Positions 43,020 through 50,900 of a stretch of 64,000 bases of DNA are shown here, piece after piece. The position numbers and the translations under genes were made by a program. Each line of letters starts with the position of its first letter. The stretch's first letter is position 1. Source of the stretch: an uncultured Candidatus Melainabacteria bacterium (lineage in GTDB: Bacteria; Cyanobacteriota; Vampirovibrionia; Gastranaerophilales; Gastranaerophilaceae); contig CANARY010000001.1 of the NCBI GenBank assembly GCA_947364235.1, positions 124,001 through 188,000 of the forward strand, written 5' to 3'. The notes under the pieces were generated by a model that was not told the DNA's origin, did not search any database, and worked only from the letters and a program-made list of their open reading frames with translations.

Positions 43020-43975
43020 AGTTCTTTTTCTTTTATATATCTCGGTCTTGCTTTGACTTCATTAAATATTTGACCAAGATATTCACCAATAATTCCAAGG
43101 CAGAAGATTTGCAAGCCCCCAAAAAACGCCAGCAGGATTACAAGGGTTGCCCATCCGCTTGGCATATCGTTTAAAAAATATTTCTCAAATACTACATCAG
43201 CTGCAAGCAAGAAACTTCCAAGTACAGTAAGAAGCCCCATCGCAGCTATAATTCTCAAAGGAACAATACTGTATGCTGTAATTCCGTTTAAAGCAAGGCT
43301 CGTTAGAGAAAAGAAATTAAACTTAGAATTTCCAGCAGTTCTCGGTTTGACATCAAAATAAACATAAGCTGTTTTAAGCCCGATTTCATGGAAAAAACCG
43401 CGCAGAAATAATCCGGCTTCTGAATATTTTTCAAGAATTTCAAGCCCCTTGTAACTTACAAGTCTAAAATCTGAATGATTAGGCGGGATTTTTACGCCCA
43501 GTATATTCATAAGCTTGTAAAAACAAAATGCTGTAGATTTCTTAAAAAACGAATCTGTTTTTCTATCATTTCTAATTCCCGAAACAATTTCTGCTCCGTT
43601 ATGAAACTCATCAATAAAAGCTTCAATAGCATTTTCATCCTGTTGTAAATCAGCATCAATAGAAATCACACAGTCGCATCCAAGCTCTTTAACTCCCATA
43701 AGCCCGGCAATTAATGCTTTTTGGTTTCCATAATTCCTAACAAACTTTGCTGCCCGGACCCTATTGCCAAATATGTTATGCAGTTCTTCTATTAAGCTCC
43801 AAGTTTTGTCTTTAGAGCCGTCGTCTACAAGATAAATATAACTTTCTTCTGAAATTTTTTCTTTTGCAATAATTCCGTCTAAAACAGCCAAAAGAGTTTC
43901 TACCGTTGATTTTATTGCTAACTCTTCATTAAAACACGGAATAATTATTGCGAGTTTTGTTTTATTATTGCTCAT
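43016..43975 (-). CDS. Polyprenyl-phosphate-type glycosyltransferase (GtrB/ArnC-like)
   Basis: 319 residues. The GT2 catalytic domain (IIIPCFNEELAIKSTVETL, YLVDDGSKDKTW, SIDADLQQDENAIE with the DxD) is followed by two membrane helices (LRIIAAMGLLTVLGSFLLAADVV, LVILLAFFGGLQIFCLGIIGEYLG), the arrangement of enzymes that transfer a sugar to undecaprenyl phosphate. GAGGAA precedes the ATG. It is divergent from the YdjC deacetylase gene and converges on ClC with a 4-base overlap. Confidence 0.9.
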   Translation of the reverse strand: MSNNKTKLAIIIPCFNEELAIKSTVETLLAVLDGIIAKEKISEESYIYLVDDGSKDKTWSLIEELHNIFGNRVRAAKFVRNYGNQKALIAGLMGVKELGCDCVISIDADLQQDENAIEAFIDEFHNGAEIVSGIRNDRKTDSFFKKSTAFCFYKLMNILGVKIPPNHSDFRLVSYKGLEILEKYSEAGLFLRGFFHEIGLKTAYVYFDVKPRTAGNSKFNFFSLTSLALNGITAYSIVPLRIIAAMGLLTVLGSFLLAADVVFEKYFLNDMPSGWATLVILLAFFGGLQIFCLGIIGEYLGQIFNEVKARPRYIKEKEL

Positions 43976-44017
43976 TGTATTCCTCTGCTAAATATAATAC
44001 AATAGTTTAAGGAATTA

Positions 44018-44899
44018 GTGAAGGGAAGAAATTTGTCAGAAAAAAAATTTATACTTAACGCAGATGATTTCGGAATGAGTAAAGCTTTCAACAGAGCTGT
44101 CTTAGAAGGTTATCAATATGATATTATTAAAAGTGCCAGCTTAACTCCTAACGGTGAAGCTTTTGAAGATGTTTTTGAAAATATTATTCCTGCCTGCCCG
44201 AATTTAGGTGTTGGAGTTCATTTGAATATAATTGAAGGCAAATCTCTATGTTCAGACTTAGATACTTTGACTGACTCAAACGGGAATTTCAACAATTCTT
44301 TCGGAGAGCTGCTTTTAAAATCTTTAAATTCAGAGATTTTTTTAAAACAAGTTGAAAAAGAGTTTAGAGCACAAATTAACAGGGTTATTGCAAGAACAAC
44401 TATAACTCACATAGATTCACACGTTCACACTCATTCAATTCCAAAGATTTTTGAAATTGTATGCAAACTCGCAAAAGAATACGGAATAAAACAAGTTCGG
44501 ACTCAGCATGAAAAACCTTACCTTATTCCTGACGTGTTTAAGCATCTGAACTTGAAATATCCGGTAAATTTAATTAAGCTTTCGCTTCTAAACACCTTTA
44601 CACTTATAAACAAAAATACTGTCAAAAAATACGGACTTAGCACAAATGATTATCTTTTAGGAGTGACTTACACTTCAATGATGAGCAGTTTAGCAATATC
44701 TTACGGGCTTATGGCAATAAAAGAGGACAATATTACTGCTGAAGCTCTCATCCACCCTTGCAGGTATGATGACGGAACTATTGATAACCATTTTGAAGAA
44801 TTTCAGATTACAAAAAATATAAAGCTTAAAGAAAAAATAGAAAGAATCGGTTATAAAATAACAAACTACAGAGATGAGGTACTGTGCGCACAAAAATAA
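44018..44899 (+). CDS. YdjC/ChbG-family carbohydrate deacetylase
   Basis: 293 residues. FILNADDFGMSKAFN (metal Asp pair), GVGVHLNIIEGK and THIDSHVHTHSIPK (metal His residues) are the YdjC signatures. It removes an acetyl group from N-acetylated sugars such as chitobiose or membrane glycolipid intermediates. Start GTG at 44018 or TTG at 44033; both have some Shine-Dalgarno support. Divergent from the polyprenyl glycosyltransferase and overlapping the PLD gene by 16 bases, so the three may act on one envelope lipid-sugar. Confidence 0.85.
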   Translation: MKGRNLSEKKFILNADDFGMSKAFNRAVLEGYQYDIIKSASLTPNGEAFEDVFENIIPACPNLGVGVHLNIIEGKSLCSDLDTLTDSNGNFNNSFGELLLKSLNSEIFLKQVEKEFRAQINRVIARTTITHIDSHVHTHSIPKIFEIVCKLAKEYGIKQVRTQHEKPYLIPDVFKHLNLKYPVNLIKLSLLNTFTLINKNTVKKYGLSTNDYLLGVTYTSMMSSLAISYGLMAIKEDNITAEALIHPCRYDDGTIDNHFEEFQITKNIKLKEKIERIGYKITNYRDEVLCAQK

Positions 44900-46533
44900 T
44901 AACTTCTGTCATTTTAATCACAGCGTTTATTCTTTTTCTCATATTTTTATATCCTCAAGAAAAAGATTATTATGTAAAACAAATTATCTCTCCCTGTGAA
45001 ATAGTAATGGAAAATGGCAAAGTTTTTAAGTTCAATGATTTAGACAGCTTTGACCCTGATTTCACAGAAAAGAATAAAAGATTAGGAGAAAGCCTCGGGC
45101 TAAATGAAGAAGAAGCTTTTGTAATCGGACATTTAGGTAAATACTGGAGTGAAACTCTTCTTGGAAGAAGAAAAGTTAATATTACTGACAACAACCTTGT
45201 GTATCACAAATTTGGTTATAAAACAAAGTTTGAAAACTCGCCTTACTGTATAAAAGACGGAAAATTCACAAACCCAAAAGCTGCACAAGATTTAATCGAG
45301 AGAGTAAAACGTACCAGATACGGGCTTTTAGACATTGATGAAAATAAATTTTATCCAATTACAAGAGATAATCAACCTGAAAACTTTATCGTTGCAAGAA
45401 GAGGATATAAGAAAAAAACAACAACTCCTAAAAAGAAAAGTACATCAGTTTTACAGTTACAAGATTTCAAGTTAATTTTGTCCGATTTTACCAAAAAACT
45501 CAAGCCGGATAGAAATTGTTCAACTGAAATTTGTAAAGAACTTTTGAACAATATCAACAACGCAAATAAAAGTATTGATATTGCAATTTATGGATACTCT
45601 TCTATTCCTGCTATAGAAAATGCGCTCCAAAAAGCTCAAAACCGAGGCGTTTATATTAGACTTGTTTATGATTTAGACACAAAAGGTGAAAATATTTACG
45701 AAAATACGCAGGATTTAGTGAATATAATCAAGAATACAAAAAATGACAGATCATCAAAAGAAGCAAGAGCAATCATGCACAATAAATTTTACATATTTGA
45801 TGACAAAACAGTTATTACAGGCTCTGCAAATCTATCTTCTACAGATATGTCCGGCTTCAACTCAAACTCAATTGCAGTAATACACTCTGAAGAGACCGCA
45901 AAAATTTACAAACAAGAATTCAACCAAATGTATTCAGGAAAATTTCATTCTGACAAAATTTCATCAAAAAACAAAAAGGGTATCTATTTTTCACCTCAAG
46001 ATAAAGGAATAACAAATGGAATCTTACCTTTAATAAAAAATTCAAAACAATATATTTATATCCCGGCATTTTTGATTACAGAAAATCAGATGACAGAAGA
46101 GCTTATAACATGCAAAAAGCGCGGGATTGATGTAAAAATTATAACAGACGCAGTAAACGCTTCCAGTAAATATTCTAAAGTTAAATACTTGAGAGCTGCA
46201 GGAATTCCTGTCAAAATAGAAAACTACGCCGGTAAAATGCATTCTAAAACAATTATAATTGACGATAAATACTTAGTTTTAGGTTCAATGAATTTTTCAT
46301 ACAACGGTGAAAACAAAAACGACGAAAATATGATAATTATTGATAATCCAGAAGCTGCTAAATTTTATAAAGAATTTTTCCTTTACCTCTGGACAAAAAT
46401 TCCTGATAAATGGCTTAAAGGATATCCACGCGCAGAAAGCCCGGACTCAATCGGCTCATGCTCAGATGGAATTGATAATGATTATGACGGTTTGATTGAC
46501 AGCGCAGATGACAGCTGCAGGCAGATTAAATAA
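44884..46533 (+). CDS. Membrane-anchored phospholipase D-like protein with Ca-binding tail
   Basis: 549 residues, GTG start overlapping the deacetylase gene. An N-terminal membrane segment (IITSVILITAFILFLIFLY) anchors or exports it. Two complete HKD motifs are seen: IMHNKFYIFDDKTVITGSANLS and MHSKTIIIDDKYLVLGSMNFS, so a phosphodiesterase/nuclease or phosphatidyl-transferase is likely. The C-terminus CSDGIDNDYDGLIDSADDSC looks like a calcium-binding D-x-D-x-D-G (thrombospondin-3/dockerin-like) motif between two cysteines, which fits extracytoplasmic action. Confidence 0.88.
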   Translation: MRTKIITSVILITAFILFLIFLYPQEKDYYVKQIISPCEIVMENGKVFKFNDLDSFDPDFTEKNKRLGESLGLNEEEAFVIGHLGKYWSETLLGRRKVNITDNNLVYHKFGYKTKFENSPYCIKDGKFTNPKAAQDLIERVKRTRYGLLDIDENKFYPITRDNQPENFIVARRGYKKKTTTPKKKSTSVLQLQDFKLILSDFTKKLKPDRNCSTEICKELLNNINNANKSIDIAIYGYSSIPAIENALQKAQNRGVYIRLVYDLDTKGENIYENTQDLVNIIKNTKNDRSSKEARAIMHNKFYIFDDKTVITGSANLSSTDMSGFNSNSIAVIHSEETAKIYKQEFNQMYSGKFHSDKISSKNKKGIYFSPQDKGITNGILPLIKNSKQYIYIPAFLITENQMTEELITCKKRGIDVKIITDAVNASSKYSKVKYLRAAGIPVKIENYAGKMHSKTIIIDDKYLVLGSMNFSYNGENKNDENMIIIDNPEAAKFYKEFFLYLWTKIPDKWLKGYPRAESPDSIGSCSDGIDNDYDGLIDSADDSCRQIK

Positions 46534-46537
46534 GAAT

Positions 46538-46591
46538 AATAAAAAGAAAGTCTTGCAAAATGTGCAAGACTCAAAAATATACATTTACCCC
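46538..46591 (-). ncRNA. Predicted independent small RNA between recA and PLD genes
   Basis: A strong minus-strand promoter TTGACA-N17-TATAAA (46626-46598) lies downstream of the recA terminator. About 54 nt later an 8-bp hairpin AGTCTTGC/GCAAGACT (46571-46564 with 46556-46549) runs into a T-rich tract (minus-strand reading). The transcript would begin GGGGUAAAUG. The hairpin also serves as the plus-strand terminator of the PLD gene. No convincing ORF is present, so a regulatory RNA is most likely. Confidence 0.55.
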
Positions 46592-46597
46592 ACTAAC

Positions 46598-46626
46598 TTT
46601 ATACCATAGATAAAAATCTTTGTCAA
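46598..46626 (-). promoter_or_regulatory. Promoter of the recA-downstream small RNA
   Basis: TTGACA (46626-46621), spacer of 17, TATAAA (46603-46598) on the minus strand, in the convergent gap between recA and the phospholipase gene. Confidence 0.6.
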
Positions 46627-46649
46627 GTAAATCATTCAACTTATTTAAA

Positions 46650-46679
46650 CAAAAAGAAAAACCGGATTTTCACCCGGTT
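46650..46679 (-). terminator. recA terminator
   Basis: On the minus strand AACCGG/CCGGTT (46679-46674 with 46665-46660) forms a hairpin followed by TTTCTTTTTG (46659-46650), 28 bases after the recA stop codon. Confidence 0.8.
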
Positions 46680-46706
46680 CATAAAGTTTATATTTTTACT
46701 GAAAAT

Positions 46707-47726
46707 CTAATTATTTTCTGCTAACTTTTCACGTACTAAAGTTTCTACCTGGTTTAAAATTTCAGGATTGTTAGCAAGAAATTCTTTTGCTTTATCTCTT
46801 CCTTGACCAAGCTTATCATCATTAAAGCTGAACCAAGAGCCTGCTTTTTTTACAATATCCAAATCAACAGCTACATCAAGAATGTTGCCGATTTTACAAA
46901 TACCTTTTCCAAATATAATATCAAACTCAGCTGTTCTAAAAGGAGGAGCAACTTTATTCTTCAAAATACGAACTCTGACATGGTTTCCGATATCTTCGCC
47001 GTCTCCTTTTAAACCTTCAACACGTTTAATTTCCAAACGAACAGAAGCGTAATATTTAAGCGCATTACCTCCGGTAGTTGTTTCAGGGTTTCCATACATA
47101 ACCCCGATTTTTTGTCTCAGCTGGTTGATAAAAATAACAGTTGTTCTTGTTTTACCAATAATACCGGTAAGTTTTCTCAAAGCTTTAGACATCAATCTTG
47201 CTTGTAAACCCATCTGCTGGTCTTCCATAGAACCTTCTATTTCAGCTTTTGGCACAAGAGCTGCAACAGAGTCAACAACAATTATATCAACTGCTCCTGA
47301 ACGTACAAGCTCTTCTGTAATATCAAGAGCCTGCTCACCTGTATCAGGCTGAGAAATAAGAAGTTCATCAATATTTACACCGAGGTTTCTTGCATATTCA
47401 GGATCAAGAGCGTGTTCAGCATCAACAAACGCTGCGATTCCGCCTTTTTTCTGGCATTCAGCAACAATGTGCTGAGCAAGAGTTGTTTTACCTGATGATT
47501 CAGGACCGTAAACTTCAATAATACGTCCGCGCGGAATACCGCCGACTCCAAGAGCCACATCAAGAGCAAGCGCGCCTGTAGGAATAGTTTCAACGCTTAC
47601 AGCAGGCTTGTCACCAAGCTTCATAATTGCACCTTTTCCAAAATCTTTCTCGATTTTTTCAATTGCAAGCTTTAATGCTTTATTTCTTTCATCTGTTGTA
47701 TTTGTTTCTACTACTTCTTTAGCCAT
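46707..47726 (-). CDS. recA: Recombinase A
   Basis: 339 residues. Walker [33 protein letters not shown], Walker [35 protein letters not shown] (loop 1), [25 protein letters not shown] (loop 2) and the C-terminal domain are all intact. It catalyses strand exchange and SOS signalling. No obvious LexA box is seen upstream. A HTH/coiled-coil gene lies 86 bases upstream on the same strand. Confidence 0.97.
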   Translation of the reverse strand: MAKEVVETNTTDERNKALKLAIEKIEKDFGKGAIMKLGDKPAVSVETIPTGALALDVALGVGGIPRGRIIEVYGPESSGKTTLAQHIVAECQKKGGIAAFVDAEHALDPEYARNLGVNIDELLISQPDTGEQALDITEELVRSGAVDIIVVDSVAALVPKAEIEGSMEDQQMGLQARLMSKALRKLTGIIGKTRTTVIFINQLRQKIGVMYGNPETTTGGNALKYYASVRLEIKRVEGLKGDGEDIGNHVRVRILKNKVAPPFRTAEFDIIFGKGICKIGNILDVAVDLDIVKKAGSWFSFNDDKLGQGRDKAKEFLANNPEILNQVETLVREKLAENN

Positions 47727-47811
47727 CTTTTTTATTCACCATAATTTATTTTTACTTATAAGCACTCATTTTAAACAAGCGGCCAGCTGGATGAGCGCCC
47801 AAACATCAAGT

Positions 47812-48330
47812 TTATAACATGAAGTTTGTTTCTTCTTCTTTTTTTACATAAAAACCGCACATAAGAGGTTTAAAACTGCTTAAAACATTCTTAAGTTTAA
47901 AGTTTTCTTTATTAAGTTCGTTAACTTTGTTTTTTAAATTTTCGTTTTCTGTTTTACATCTAACAAGTTCTAAAACTACATCATCCATTCCTTCAAGTTT
48001 TTCATCAATCAGTTTGGTCATAGATGTAGTAATATTATTTTCCATTTTATTAAGTGTATCCAGCAAGCCATTTACAACAGCTTGTGAATTCGGCTTTGTC
48101 ATAACGGGTAATGTCATCTTCTTCTTTTCTTCCTTTTCATTCATTCCTGTAATCACTGATGATTTTGCATTTCTTAATTTCTTAACTTCGTCTATTGAAA
48201 AATATATTTGACCTTTGTGGTCTTTTTTAGGGGTCACAGAAGTCTTTTTACATAACTCAACTATTTCTTTATTATCAACATTTAAAAGTTTTCTAACATC
48301 ATTAGGCAAAAGTACTTTGTTAGCATTCAT
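47812..48330 (-). CDS. MerR-like HTH protein with coiled coil
   Basis: About 172 residues. The N-terminal ~50 residues (VLLPNDVRKLLNVDNKEIVELCKKTSV ... GQIYFSIDEVKKLR) resemble a winged MerR/Excisionase-type DNA-binding helix-turn-helix. Residues ~75-160 form a long coiled coil (ENLKNKVNELNKENFKLKNVL). ATG at 48330 follows GAGGGG. It could regulate the neighbouring recA or glnA gene, but this is inference. Divergent from glnA. Confidence 0.72.
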   Translation of the reverse strand: MNANKVLLPNDVRKLLNVDNKEIVELCKKTSVTPKKDHKGQIYFSIDEVKKLRNAKSSVITGMNEKEEKKKMTLPVMTKPNSQAVVNGLLDTLNKMENNITTSMTKLIDEKLEGMDDVVLELVRCKTENENLKNKVNELNKENFKLKNVLSSFKPLMCGFYVKKEEETNFML

Positions 48331-48396
48331 AGTGAAATTTTCCCCTCTATCTCTACCCAATAATTATTCTAATCAATAAAAAAAATTATTTCCAGT

Positions 48397-48464
48397 ATTT
48401 GTAACAATTTTTACAAATTCTTAATATAAAATATGTTGACCTTATAAAAAAAATAATATACACT
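48397..48464 (+). promoter_or_regulatory. glnA promoter with NtcA-like dyad
   Basis: A perfect dyad ATTTGTAA-N6-TTACAAAT (48397-48418) contains GTA-N8-TAC, the cyanobacterial NtcA consensus. Downstream is TTGACC (48436-48441), 17 nt, TACACT (48459-48464). The dyad centre lies about 63 nt before the predicted start, farther than the typical -41 NtcA site. Confidence 0.55.
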
Positions 48465-48489
48465 ACGAAAAAGAAGAATGGAGGGAAAT

Positions 48490-49851
48490 ATGGAATTTCA
48501 ACACCAGCCGCTTAACGGCGCAACTTACACAGATGCTGATATAAAAAGGCTTATTACTGAATATAATGTTCAGTTTATCAAGCTTCAGTTCGTTGACATA
48601 AACGGGCAGGTTAAAAACTTAGCTGTACCGTCAGAGCATATTGACAGAGTGCTTAATAATGAAATGATGCTTGACGGCTCTTCGATTAAAGGATTTAGAA
48701 ACATTGAAACTTCCGACATGTTCTTTTATCCTGACAAAAACACATTTCAAATCCTTCCTTGGCAGGAACGTGACGGCAAAAATTCTGCAAGATTAATTTG
48801 TGATATTTACAACGCAGACGGAACTCCGTTTGAAGGATGTCCAAGATGCAACTTAAAAAGGCTTATGGCAGAAGCTCAAAAACTTGGTTTCTCAATGAAT
48901 GTAGGACCTGAAGCCGAGTTCTTCCTGTTTGAAAAAGATGAAGAAGATAGAATTACCACAAAAACTCATGACCGAGCAGGGTATTACGATGTCGGACCTG
49001 ATGATTTAGGTGAAGCTGTACGTTCAGACATCGTAAGCACTCTTCAAGAAATGGATTTTGATATAGAAGCTTCTCACCATGAAGTTGCAGACGGCCAGCA
49101 CGAAGTTGATTTCAAATATTCAGACATCTTAACAACAGCTGACAATGTTGCAACTTTTAGAGTAGCAGTTAAAGCAGTCGCTGCACAATATGGTTTACAC
49201 GCTACATTTATGCCAAAGCCTGTTTATGGAATTAACGGTTCTGGTATGCACTGCAACATTTCTTTATTTAAAGACGGTAAAAACGCTTTCTTTGATGAAA
49301 AAGCTGAATATCAGCTTTCTGATACTGCCAGATATGCAATCGGCGGTTTATTAAAACATATAAAAAGCATAACAGCAATTCTCAATCCTACAGTTAACAG
49401 CTACAAGCGTTTAGTTCCGGGTTATGAAGCTCCTGTTTACATGGCTTGGTCTCTTGCAAACAGAAGTGCTCTTCTAAGAGTGCCTGCTAAACGCGGAATG
49501 TCTACACGTGTCGAACTTCGCTCGCCAGACCCTAGCTGCAACCCTTATCTTGCTTTTGCAACTATTCTTGCAGCCTGCCTGGATGGTGTAAGAAACAAAA
49601 TCGAGCCTCCAAAACCGGTAGAAGCTAATATTTACAAGCTCTCAGACAGAGAAAGAAAGAAAATGAAAATTGAATCTCTTCCTGGAAGTTTAGAAGAAGC
49701 TTTAGGATACATGGAAAAATCTCTTATTTCTAAAACAGCCCTCGGAGATCATATTCTAGACGAATTTTTGACAGCAAAAGAAATTGAATGGAATTCGTTC
49801 AGAACTTACGTTTCTCAATGGGAAATAGATAAATACCTGGCTAGATACTAA
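48490..49851 (+). CDS. glnA: Glutamine synthetase, type I
   Basis: About 453 residues. QFVDINGQVKNLAVP, MMLDGSSIKGF, GPEAEFFLFE, DGQHEVDFKY, NGSGMHCNISL and the ATP/glutamate region NSYKRLVPGYEAPVYMAWS, RSALLRVPAKRG match GSI. Its short length and lack of a clear adenylylation-loop Tyr (KLSDRERKKMKIESLPGSL) suggest the GSI-alpha subgroup. GGAGGG precedes the ATG at 48490. The stop at 49851 is followed directly by the antisense promoter of locus C. Confidence 0.95.
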   Translation: MEFQHQPLNGATYTDADIKRLITEYNVQFIKLQFVDINGQVKNLAVPSEHIDRVLNNEMMLDGSSIKGFRNIETSDMFFYPDKNTFQILPWQERDGKNSARLICDIYNADGTPFEGCPRCNLKRLMAEAQKLGFSMNVGPEAEFFLFEKDEEDRITTKTHDRAGYYDVGPDDLGEAVRSDIVSTLQEMDFDIEASHHEVADGQHEVDFKYSDILTTADNVATFRVAVKAVAAQYGLHATFMPKPVYGINGSGMHCNISLFKDGKNAFFDEKAEYQLSDTARYAIGGLLKHIKSITAILNPTVNSYKRLVPGYEAPVYMAWSLANRSALLRVPAKRGMSTRVELRSPDPSCNPYLAFATILAACLDGVRNKIEPPKPVEANIYKLSDRERKKMKIESLPGSLEEALGYMEKSLISKTALGDHILDEFLTAKEIEWNSFRTYVSQWEIDKYLARY

Positions 49852-49861
49852 TAAGGTAATA

Positions 49862-49890
49862 TTGACAAATATATTAAAATAGTAAATAAT
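49862..49890 (+). promoter_or_regulatory. Antisense promoter, locus C
   Basis: TTGACA (49862-49867), spacer 17, AATAAT (49885-49890), start near 49898. Identical hexamers and spacing drive the predicted antisense RNAs of loci A and B. Confidence 0.75.
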
Positions 49891-49897
49891 AAAAATA

Positions 49898-49977
49898 CAG
49901 GGTGGCACCTTGAGAAAGTGCCGATACTCTATAGAGATTGAAGTAACACTTATCTGTTTAGATGGGTGTTACTTTTT
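49898..49977 (+). ncRNA. Locus C: predicted ~80-nt antisense RNA
   Basis: It begins ACAGGGUGGCACC, has a small hairpin GGCAC/GTGCC (49903-49907 with 49918-49922), and ends in a classic terminator: AAGTAACAC (49941-49949)/GTGTTACTT (49966-49974), extended inwards by two U-G pairs and ATCT/AGAT, then TTTTT. It is complementary to the last codons, stop and 3' UTR of the peptide mRNA on the other strand. Confidence 0.7.
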
Positions 49978-50030
49978 ACTATGTATAAAATCAAAAATAA
50001 CATTATTAACGTTAAATTGAGATTTTCCAT
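49950..50030 (-). CDS. Locus C: 26-residue hydrophobic peptide (type I toxin-like)
   Basis: Minus-strand ORF from ATG 50030 with an excellent AAAGGAGG site 5 nt away. The peptide begins MENLNLTLIMLF, has a hydrophobic run to YIV and ends KSNTHLNR. Its 5' UTR (start near 50117) contains ACACACA (50084-50078) in a GAAC..TCAAC / GTTGA..GTTC hairpin. The 5' segment GATACTCT (50108-50101) is complementary to AGAGTATC (49930-49923) in its 3' UTR. The end of the ORF is overlapped by the predicted antisense RNA. Third member of the same family as loci A and B. Confidence 0.72.
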   Translation of the reverse strand: MENLNLTLIMLFLILYIVKSNTHLNR

Positions 50031-50124
50031 AATTACCTCCTTTCTCCGGAACTATCAACCGAGATTGAAACATAAATTGTGTGTTGACGGTTCTTTGAAA
50101 AGAGTATCTTTTACCCATATAATA

Positions 50125-50153
50125 ATTTTACAATAAATTTTCCAATTTGTCTA
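50125..50153 (-). promoter_or_regulatory. Promoter of small-peptide mRNA, locus C
   Basis: Minus strand TAGACA (50153-50148), 17 nt, TAAAAT (50130-50125): the same pair as in locus A. The first TAG is the coaX stop codon, exactly as the fliI stop is used in locus A. Confidence 0.72.
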
Positions 50154-50900
50154 TTTATTCAGCTGATACAAAAATCTCAAACCTTCTAAAGTTAGATAAG
50201 GATTAACAAAATCAAATTTTCTTGTCATGTATTTAGAAATCAAAGTTGAGTATCCGCCGGTTGCAATAATAATTGATTTACCGATTTCTTTTTCACATTG
50301 CTCAATCAAACCTTCAATAGCGCATGCAGAACCTCTGATTACGCCGGACAAAATTGCATCTGCTGTATTATCGCCCACAGCTTTTTCCGATTTATTGATT
50401 TCGATTTTAGGAAGTTTAGAAGTAGCACTATTCAATGCTTTTAACTGCAAATTCAGTCCCGGCATTATAACTCCGCCTATAAAATTACCTTCTTTATCGA
50501 TAATATCAAAAGTTGTTGCTGTACCTAAATCTACAATAATCGCAGGTTTTGAATACAGAACATAAGCTCCGCAAGCGTTTGCAATTCTATCTGCTCCAGC
50601 TTCTTTAGGGTTTTTAAGTTTGATATTAATACCAAGATTAGATTTTTCAGTAAGTAAAATTGAATTCAAATGAAAAACATTATCAAGCGCATGTTTAAAT
50701 ATTAAGCTCAATTCATCGACTACAGATGCAGTGATACAAGCACTGACTTTATATTTTTTAAACAAAGTATGTAATAAAATTTCATATTCTTCCTGCGGAA
50801 GTTCTTTATCAGAAGGAAGTCTAAATGTCTCAACAAGGTTTTCGTTATCAAAAATTCCTAACGTAATACTGGTATTACCAATATCAACCGTCAAAAGCAT
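50151..50900 (-). CDS. coaX: Type III pantothenate kinase
   Basis: 249 residues, ASKHA fold. LTVDIGNTSITLGIFD (phosphate 1), ACITASVVDEL, NPKEAGADRIANACGAY and AIIVDLGTATTFDIID (phosphate 2) with GGVIMPGLNLQLKAL are the CoaX signatures. It starts coenzyme A synthesis and needs a monovalent cation. It follows two WYL-regulator genes with a 0-base gap, so it shares their transcript. Confidence 0.93.
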   Translation of the reverse strand: MLLTVDIGNTSITLGIFDNENLVETFRLPSDKELPQEEYEILLHTLFKKYKVSACITASVVDELSLIFKHALDNVFHLNSILLTEKSNLGINIKLKNPKEAGADRIANACGAYVLYSKPAIIVDLGTATTFDIIDKEGNFIGGVIMPGLNLQLKALNSATSKLPKIEINKSEKAVGDNTADAILSGVIRGSACAIEGLIEQCEKEIGKSIIIATGGYSTLISKYMTRKFDFVNPYLTLEGLRFLYQLNK

